64,000 nucleotides of DNA from Dastarcus helophoroides (Eukaryota > Arthropoda > Insecta > Coleoptera > Bothrideridae), in NCBI GenBank assembly GCA_028583605.1, contig CM053332.1:14186442-14250441 (forward strand), given 5' to 3'. Position numbers and translations under genes: made by a program. A model generated the notes under the pieces. That model saw only the letters and a list, made by a program, of their open reading frames with translations, was not told the origin of the DNA and did not search any database. How positions within the stretch are numbered: the first letter of the stretch is position 1; each line of letters opens with the position of its first letter. Of the stretch, positions 56,398 through 64,000 are shown piece after piece.

Positions 56398-57149
56398 TGT
56401 CTTTCAGTACTAATACCAAGACCTCGCGACAACAATGAAATAAACTGTCAGTTATTGCCGGACAAACGAGACGAAACAAAACCGCGACATCCAGGGCTAA
56501 CGCGATAATACGAAATTAATTAAAATTTTTACAAAATTCTAAATTTCTCAAAAATTATTGGACGGAGGTGGCAATACCTGGTACCAAAAAAAAGGTAATT
56601 TAATTTCGCATCCGATAAGATAATCCAAGATAGGTGGTTCCATTTGAAAAAATTAAGTTATGCATGTTTGAACAACTGAAGAATTGAGTCGACGGATGTG
56701 AAGAAATTTAAGAAATCTTGCTAACAGCAAAGACGTAAACAAATACTACCATTTCTTCCTGAATCCAAAACCGTATGCCACACAACTCTGAGTCATTGCG
56801 TTTGGAAAATATCGTTAATGGCGTCAAGCTCCGAAATCGTCAAATTTAACCAAAAAAATTAAATTACGCGAAAACGGTTCAACTAAGGGTCTATGTCGTC
56901 TTAATAAATTCATATTCATTTTTAACAAGGAATCCAAAAATGTAAAAATACATAGGGTGTTCTATTTAAAATAAGAAAGTTGTGTTCATTTCCGGTGCAA
57001 CCGGAAGGCCGCCATATTTGGCAATAATTTTAGGTTGTGGAGAACTTTATTTCGAACAACTTTTATTCGAAACATTTTTCGATATTTTGAACGATACGCC
57101 TACCAAAGACCGATTCCCGCTTAGTGACTCACCCTGTATATTATGGTCG

Positions 57150-57620
57150 AATGTTCGAGATTTAAGTCGAAATTTTGACTTTAATCTTAGAATTTCTAGA
57201 AAACAGTTGACATTTCGAAATTGACGGCGAAATTTCGAGAAAAAGTCGTATTTTCGAGAAAAAAAGTCGAAATTTTGATTTTAATCTCGAAATTTCGAGA
57301 AAAAAGCCGAAATTCCAATGAAACTCGAAATAAAAAAAAACTCTTTATAAACTGATGTTCTTTTCTATACTTTCCTAATTTTGGCTTCTTGAACTCGCAA
57401 TTAAATACTTAAAAAACATCGATGTATCGATACCGAATTTCGATGTTTAAGACATCGATGCTTTCTTTTTTGAGCGATGTTGCATCCCTATTTCGACCTG
57501 CCATTGCCGCCGACCGTCCCTTCAGAGATAGCTTCTTAAATTTTCTACGTCTCGTGGCCGATCAGAGGCTGATAAAAATGTACCATTGGTAATTCACGTG
57601 ACCAGCGGCTCTTTTTCAAT
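57150..57620. repeat. Short array, then an isolated hAT-like end
   Basis: 57150-57340 is A-rich array. At 57405-57490 several catcgatg and cgatgtatcg motifs lead to gcgatgttgcatccct. Read from the right this is tagggatgcaacatcg, a typical hAT terminus. No partner terminus found. Confidence 0.5.
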
Positions 57621-59330
57621 AGACTATTAAATTATTAAATGCCGCTAAATTATTAAACACATTAAGATTATTTGCTTTTAATTAGGTCTGATTCAAGTTA
57701 ATTGTCAAGTAACATATGCAATTAGTTGTAATGATTTTTGTTTTGATAATTCGTAATTAAATTGTAATAATTTAGGAAGCGCTTTAATAAAGTAAAAGTA
57801 ACCGTTTTTATTCGGATCGAGTCAATAAAACGCGAAATATTTTTTTTATAAAATAAGATAATAAGTAATTCATATCAGTTATGGAAATATTTCTCATTAG
57901 TTGAAATATTTGAATTGGAAATAAGAATAGAATACAAAAAAAGCAATTGCATGTGTTACGTAACAATAACGGTATTGACGCAGATGACATTAACGACAAG
58001 AGAAAGTAAAATATAAAACTTGAAATACCACTCGTAAAAATAGTATCAAAAAAAGCTCGTTTCGTTTTGTGAATGAACATAAAGCAAAATTCCCGATTTT
58101 ATCTCCCAGAAAATATTTGCTCTCAATGCGTGTAAACTTGACATTATCCTGGTGGCCTTCAAATGTTATCGATTACCAGGATTCCACATCCTACGCACTC
58201 CGAATCTGAAAGGTTTGCTCCTTAACGGAATCTGCGACTTAATTCAAAAATAGAACAAAATATTTGTTACCTAGTGTTGAGTGTTGGTGATTAAGTAATC
58301 CAAATTGTCAGAGATACTGTTATACTGAATCAATCACACATTATCAAGATACAACACAATATAATCAAAGTGTAGCATAAGCTTCACAAATTTTAACTTA
58401 ACCTTTACGAAATAAATTAACCAGAAACGTGTTCTCCGCCAGGGTATTCAACCAGAGTTCAAGTTATATAAATTCACGTATTAGATCAACAAGACGTCCT
58501 TAAGTCCAGTCATAATCACATTCATTATGTAAATATTAATTAGGAATGCCTTTTCCCTCACTTTCTACCAATATCAAATTTTTGTTACACAATACGTGTA
58601 TTTTAAATACAGCTTGCGACCTTGCCTTGCTAATGTGTGGTAAATACCGTACATTTTCTATAGCGATCAGGCTGTGCCGGGTAAAGGTCTAGTTCATGGA
58701 ATTTTAGTTCTGATTGCATTTAAAGGAATTAGTTATTGATTAATTAGTCACAGTTGTAAGATAAGTTTTATGCACAGAGAACAATAGTTGCCACGTGCAA
58801 GTATTTCACCTTTAATCATTTTTTTTTCTGAATTATAACAGCGCCATCTCACACAATTTTGAACTTTGAATCGACACTGATCATTGAACAAACAGAATCA
58901 AAGACAACTCGTTAATGTAAATTTAATGATGTTTTTGAAGCATTTACATAATAGTAAGTTGGTTCCTACACAAAAAGGATATGTTATTAAAAAAATTATC
59001 CCTACTATATTTTATATAACGTTATCAACATTTTTATTAGTCATGCTAACAATCTTCTATCTCTAATTCTAAAAAAATTAAACTTACAAAGACCTTGCTA
59101 TCTGTATTTGTTATCAACTTAATAATGAGTATTCCAAAAAATTGTAAAACTGTAAATTTTAATTTTCTTAAAAATATTAATCTATTTGATTAGGACAATC
59201 TCGAGAAAAATTTCATAAGAATTTTATAGCAAGATTCGATGAGATCCTTAATTCTGTTTAAACAAACAGCTGATATTAAAAAAAAATATCGACTCTTCTC
59301 GGGATTGTACGAAAACTAATAATTTTTCTA
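57621..59330. other. Intergenic; no gene
   Basis: AT-rich, non-array. Short frames only, none with a recognisable protein. Confidence 0.5.
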
Positions 59331-59489
59331 ACGAGATTCAAGAAATATTTTGAAACTTTCCAAAATTTGAAACTTTGCCAATTTAAATTAGGCAACCAGC
59401 CCTTTTTTCTGCCATTACAATTCATAACAGATTTTTTGGTTTGAATGTTATTTAAAAGAAGCTTAAAAGAAAGAAACAATAATAATATA

Positions 59490-59533
59490 GATAGATGGAT
59501 AGATAGATAGACAGATAGATAGATCGATAATAA
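59490..59533 (+). repeat. GATA microsatellite
   Basis: Interrupted tagatagatagacagatag run. Confidence 0.9.
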
Positions 59534-59539
59534 GCAAAA

Positions 59540-60110
59540 CCTTAGACAGCTTCCGGAAGAAAAAGTTAAAACTTCGAAAAACTCGAGATATTTTTTATAG
59601 TTTTTGCGGTTCTTTTCAGAAATCAAGATTTTTTTTTCTGGTCTAAAAAAGTAGGAATTTCAATTTTGGAACAAAATGTAGACGTAAGTCGAAATGTTTA
59701 GACAAAACTCGAAAGTTCAAGAAACGGATTAAAATTTTGAGAAAAAATTCGAGCCCAACTCAAAATTTTGGTGAAAACAATTTCGAATTTAGAATGCTAG
59801 GTTTCGAGAATATATCGCCGTAGATTTCGGGAAATCTCGAAATATTAAACTTTCAAAATGTTTAACTATTTATTAAAATTCTAACTTAAAATTTCCACTA
59901 TTTTTATATTTTAACCATTTGAAAATTTCCACTTCTGACTCTTTTCTAAATTTCGAATTTTTTAAACATTTTGATCATTCTAAATTTTAAATCCCCATCT
60001 CGACTTTTTCTCAAAATTTCGGGTTTTTTAAATATGTATTCGACTGTTTTTTTCAATTTATTTAACATTTCTTCGGCCCAGTTTGGAAATATTTAAATTT
60101 TTATGGTTGA
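59540..60110. repeat. Degenerate array with polarity change
   Basis: A-rich to about 59850, T-rich afterwards. A small mirror of the switch seen at 4430. Confidence 0.7.
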
Positions 60111-60320
60111 CAATTTTCTAAACAATTTTTGAAATGCGACTACGTGATATTTAAATTTATTGAAAACGTCACTTCAAGACAGTTCACAAATTAAGAGATT
60201 AGTTTATTTTACATAGAATAGGAATAATGAAAAATAGAAGATCAAAAATTAGATATGGAAAAAAAATAAAAAAATTTTGCTTTTTGATAAATTAGGAAAA
60301 TGTAAAAAATACATAAAAAA

Positions 60321-60383
60321 GGTTGTAGCACTGGACATCGATGTTTCGCTCTCATTTGAGCTCGTCAGCAGTGCATAACATGG
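60321..60383 (-). ncRNA. Hammerhead ribozyme, type I
   Basis: Read on the - strand. Stem I 5' arm is GCACTG (60374-60369). The core is CTGACGA (60368-60362). Stem II is GCTC/GAGC with loop AAATGA (60361-60348). Then GAA (60347-60345), and stem III ACAT..ATGT (60344-60335). The cleavage C is at 60334 (GUC), and the stem I 3' arm is CAGTGC (60333-60328). A further GTT/AAC pairing extends stem I across an internal loop, the usual site of loop-loop contacts. All invariant core bases are present. Cleavage is predicted 3' of 60334 on the - strand. Confidence 0.88.
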
Positions 60384-60549
60384 AAAGGGAACAATGAAGA
60401 AGAAATATTTAAAAATAAATTTATTTTTTTTGAAATATATAAAAAAAAAGAAAAATAAAGAAATTTTAACATGAATAGACGTTTCATCATCAATTTACTG
60501 TGTTAAAAATTGAAAAAAACATAATATTTCCGGTCAATAAGGGTCTACC

Positions 60550-63500
60550 ATGAAGAATGTATTCGACTGTTTCAAAATTCGGTAATTTCTCTAGATTTTG
60601 ACTTCTTTTGGGAAAGTCTAAAAATTTTGTTTTTGAATTTGTTGACTTTTTTTTTAAATATTGAATTTTTGTAAATGTTGGCTTTATAGAAATTTCAACT
60701 TTTTAAATATTTCGACTTATTCAAAATTTCGAGTTTTCAAATTTTGATATTTTGGACATTCAGGGACTTCAAAATTTCCACTAATTTTACATTTCGACTA
60801 TTTTATGAAAACTTCAACTTTTCTAGAAGCTGAATTTTCTTGATATCGATTTTTTTTTAAAATATTTCTACATTTCAAAATCCCATTTCTATAACAACTT
60901 GTAGTTTTCAAATTTTGCACTATTTTGAAGTTTTGGCCATTTTGTGAAAATTTCGTCTTTTCACGAAACTGACTTTTTGGTAATTTCGAATGTTTAAAAT
61001 ATTTTGACATTTCAAATTTTCATTTTTATAACGATTTCGACTTTTATCCTAAATTTGGAATTTTTTAAATTATATTTCTCTTTTTTAAATCCCAAGTTTT
61101 TTTCAAATTTTGATTTTTTTGAGTATTTAGATTGGGTTTCTTCTGCACATTTTGAATTTTTGTAACTTTTGACATATTCTTTAAAAAATCAGCAATTTTT
61201 TTTTATTTCTAATTTCATTTGAAAATTTCGTCCTATTTAAAAATATCCACTTTTTTCAACATTTCAAATTTCTCCAAAATTCTGATTTATTTTGAAAATT
61301 TTAACTTTCGTACAAATTTTAACCTTTGTTTTGTCAATATCGACTTCTTTCAAAAAAATTCTAATTATTTTGAAAATGTCGACGTTGGAATAATTTGATA
61401 TTTTCCAAATTTCGAGTTCTTGAAAACTGTCGTTTTTTTTCGACATTTTCTTTCTTGTAAATGTTTTCTTTTATAAATCCAGACTTAAAAAAAATCAGCT
61501 GTTTTGAAAATCTCAACTTTTCGCAAAATCCAGCTTTTTTGAAAATGTGGATTATTTTGAAAATCTTTATTTTTTGTTTGAAAATTTCGACTTTTTGAAT
61601 TTTGAAAAATTCGAAATTTTCAACCAAAAAATAGATTTTCAAAATAATCGACATTTTCGTTTTTTTTAAATTTTGATTATTTTATAAACCTAGATTTTTT
61701 GAAAATGTCAACTATTTACAAAATCTTCCACTTTTCTTAAACTTGGACTTTTCTTTAAGAGTTCGATTTTGTTTTTCAAAATTTTCACTCTTTTCGAAAA
61801 TTTTGCACATCGTTACGATTTTTTGTCGACATTTTAACCTTTCTTTTGTAAATTTCGTCTTTTTTTTCAAAATGTTGTCTCTTGGAACTTTGATTATTTT
61901 ATAAATCTAAACTTTTTGAAAATTTCGACTTTTTGAAAAGTCCTCTCTTCCCAACATGTTGTCTCTTGCAACTGTTTTATTTTTTTAAATTTCGGAATAT
62001 TTGGAATTCCGAAACTTACTTAAAAATTTCGTCTTTTTTAAAATTTTTATCTCTTGGAACTTTGATTATTTTATAAACCTAGATTTTTGAAAAGCCTGCA
62101 TACCGTTACGATTTTTTGTCGATATTTTAACCTTTCTTTTGTAAATTTCGTCATTTTTGTTCAAAATTTTGTCTCTTAGAACTTTAATTATATTATAAAT
62201 CTAAACTTTTTGAAATTTCGACTCTTTGATTTTCGATTTTTTGAAAATTTCCTCTTTTTTTTAACATTTTGACCCTTACAACTGTTTTTTTGAAGTTCTC
62301 AACTTATTGAAAATTTCGTCTTTTTTTAAGTTTTTATCTCAGGGAACTTTGATTATTTTATAAATCGAGAATTTTTGAAAATGTCAACTATTTTTAAAAT
62401 CTCCACATTTCAAACTTGAACTTTTCTTGAAGAGTTCGATTTTTTAAAATTTTTCACCTTTTTTGAAAATTTTGCACATCGTTACGATTTTTTGTCGACA
62501 TTTTAACCTTTCTTTTGTAAATTTCGTCATGTTTTTTTCAAAATTTTGTCTCTAGACTTTGAATATTTTATAAATCTAAACTTTTTGAAAATTTCGTCTT
62601 TTTTTAAAACATTTTGTCTCTTACAACTGTTTTTTTTTAATTCGGATTTTTTGAAATTCCCAACTTATTAAAAATTTCGTCTTTTTTTTAAAATGATTTT
62701 CTCAGGGAACTTTGATCATTTTCTAAACCTAGATTTCATGAAAATGTCGACTATTTTCAAAATCCCCATCTAAACTTTTTGAAAATTTCGACTTTTCATT
62801 TTCAGTTTTTTGAAAAATTCCTCCTTGTTTCAACATTTTGACTTTTTACAAGTGTTTTTTTTTTTAAATTCGGATTTTTTGAAATTCCCAACTTATTGAA
62901 AATTTCGTCTTTTTTTTAAATGTTTATCTCAAAGAACTTTGATCATTTTATAAACTTAATTTTTTGAAAATGTCAACTATTTTCAAAATCCCCCTTTTTT
63001 CAAACTTGGACTTTTCTTGAAGAGTTCGATTTTGTTTTTTAAATTTTTCACCCCTTTTGAAAATATCGATTTTTTTTTCGAAAAATTCATTTTTTGCAAA
63101 TTTCGACTTTTTAAATAAATTTTGAATTTTTCTGAATTTCGAGTTTTACAACAATTTTAAGGTTTTGAAAATTTCGTCTTCATTCTTAAAGTTTGTCTCT
63201 TGTAATGATTTTTTTTTATAAATTTTAACTTTTTCAAAAATTCGGATTTTTTGAAAATTTTGACTCTTGGAGCTTTGATTATTTTATAAACATCGAATTT
63301 TCGAAAATTTCGACTTTTTAAGTAAATTTTGAATTTTTCTGAATTTCGAGTTTTAAAATTTTCAGTTTTTGAAAATTTCGTCTTTATTTTCTAAGTTTAT
63401 CTCTGGTAATGATTTTTTATAAATTATGACTTTTTCAAAAATTCGGATTTTTTGGAAAATTTTAAATATTTTGAAAATTTCGACTTTTTCCCAAAATTTT

Positions 63501-64000
63501 GACTCTTGGAACTTTGATCATTTTATAAATCTCGACTTTCTGAAAAAATCGGATTTGTTATAAACATCGAATTTTCGAAAATTTCGACTTTTTGAGTAAA
63601 TTTTGAATTTTTCTGAATTTCGAGTTTTAAAATTTTAAGGTTTTGAAAATTTCGTCTTAATTTTCAAAGTTTGTCTCTTGTAATGATTTTTTATAAATTT
63701 TGACTTTTTCCAAAATTCGGTTTTTTTTTTAAATTTCGACTTTTTTCCAAAATTTTGACTCTGGAACTTGGATTATTAAATAAATCTTGATTTTTTCAAA
63801 AAATAATATTTTTTTATAATCTCGAATTTTTGAGAACTTCGACTTTTTTTTTCAAAATTTTGTCCCTTGAAATTTTAATTTGTCCTTTATTGAAACTCGC
63901 GAGTTTTCGAAAAATTCCATATTTTTATTTTTCAAAATTTCGTTTCTTGGAACTTTATTTTATAAACCTCGGCTTTTCAAAAGATTTTTGAAAATCTAGA
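60550..64000. repeat. Degenerate array, T-rich on +, with 0.3-0.4 kb higher-order repeats
   Basis: Continues to the window edge. The phrase ggaactttgattattttata returns near 61885, 62050, 62347, 62705 (variant), 62933 (variant), 63270 and 63500 (variant). Its neighbour ttaacctttcttttgtaaat returns at 61830, 62128 and 62502. The right end therefore has a clear higher-order structure. Confidence 0.82.

Larger units (their letters stand above)
53956..57136 (+). mobile_element. Fold-back DD41D Tc1/mariner-superfamily element
   Basis: TA flanks (53954-53955, 57137-57138) and ends CAGGGTGAGTCACTAAGCGG in inverted orientation. The inverted repeat is not just terminal. From 57136 leftward to about 55853 the sequence is a diverged copy of 53956-55240, including the 5' half of the transposase. 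The element is thus two arms of about 1.28 kb around a unique centre of about 0.61 kb that encodes the transposase C-terminus. Confidence 0.9.

Noticed and set aside
59276..59626. 116-codon frame with repeated Leu/Ser/Ile/Tyr
   Set aside because: It is produced by the GATA microsatellite and adjoining array.
60475..60500. Minus-strand GATGATGAAACGTC near the second ribozyme
   Set aside because: No stem II between core halves; cannot fold as a hammerhead.

Overview
This is an AT-rich stretch of an animal nuclear genome, almost certainly an insect. The evidence is spliced genes with gtaagt donors and tract-ag acceptors, three different mariner subfamilies, a Ty1/copia element primed by initiator-Met tRNA, and an insect-type P450 reductase. 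From memory of the P450 reductase sequence a beetle is my best guess, but that is weak inference.

Two host genes are present and they converge. On the + strand, the last five exons of NADPH-cytochrome P450 reductase (Cpr) lie between 523 and 28220. The N-terminal exons are off the left edge, and one 21 kb intron (2712-23776) is full of transposons. On the - strand, A-kinase anchor protein 1 (Akap1) runs from a 5' UTR exon near 46184 to its stop at 34728, and probably has a long 3' UTR down to about 32800. It has a membrane anchor, a KH domain and a Tudor domain. As written here, its reading frame is broken twice by apparent +1 indels. The rest, including everything right of about 46.3 kb, holds no host gene I can recognise.

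The Cpr intron holds, left to right: a strand-polarised degenerate repeat array; an internally deleted Jockey-like LINE with its own target duplication and poly(A) tail, split by a mellifera-type mariner (5798-7875); a full-length but mutated copia element with 5-bp target duplication (9061-13390); an irritans-type mariner (15400-16675); a mauritiana-type mariner (17602-18950); and a 1.7 kb tandemly duplicated array whose second copy carries a 371-bp insertion with a hammerhead ribozyme. A Tigger/pogo element sits in the last Cpr intron (25612-27473), and a non-autonomous hAT lies between the genes (29477-31681). Right of Akap1 are a long GAA microsatellite, a fold-back DD41D Tc1/mariner relative (53956-57136), more arrays, and a second canonical hammerhead ribozyme at 60321-60383 (-).

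By eye roughly 40% of the window is one degenerate, short-period sequence built from motifs like GTCGAAATTTTGAAAAA. It occurs in blocks that are either A-rich or T-rich on the + strand. Together with the hammerhead-bearing small elements, this is the most unusual content of the window.
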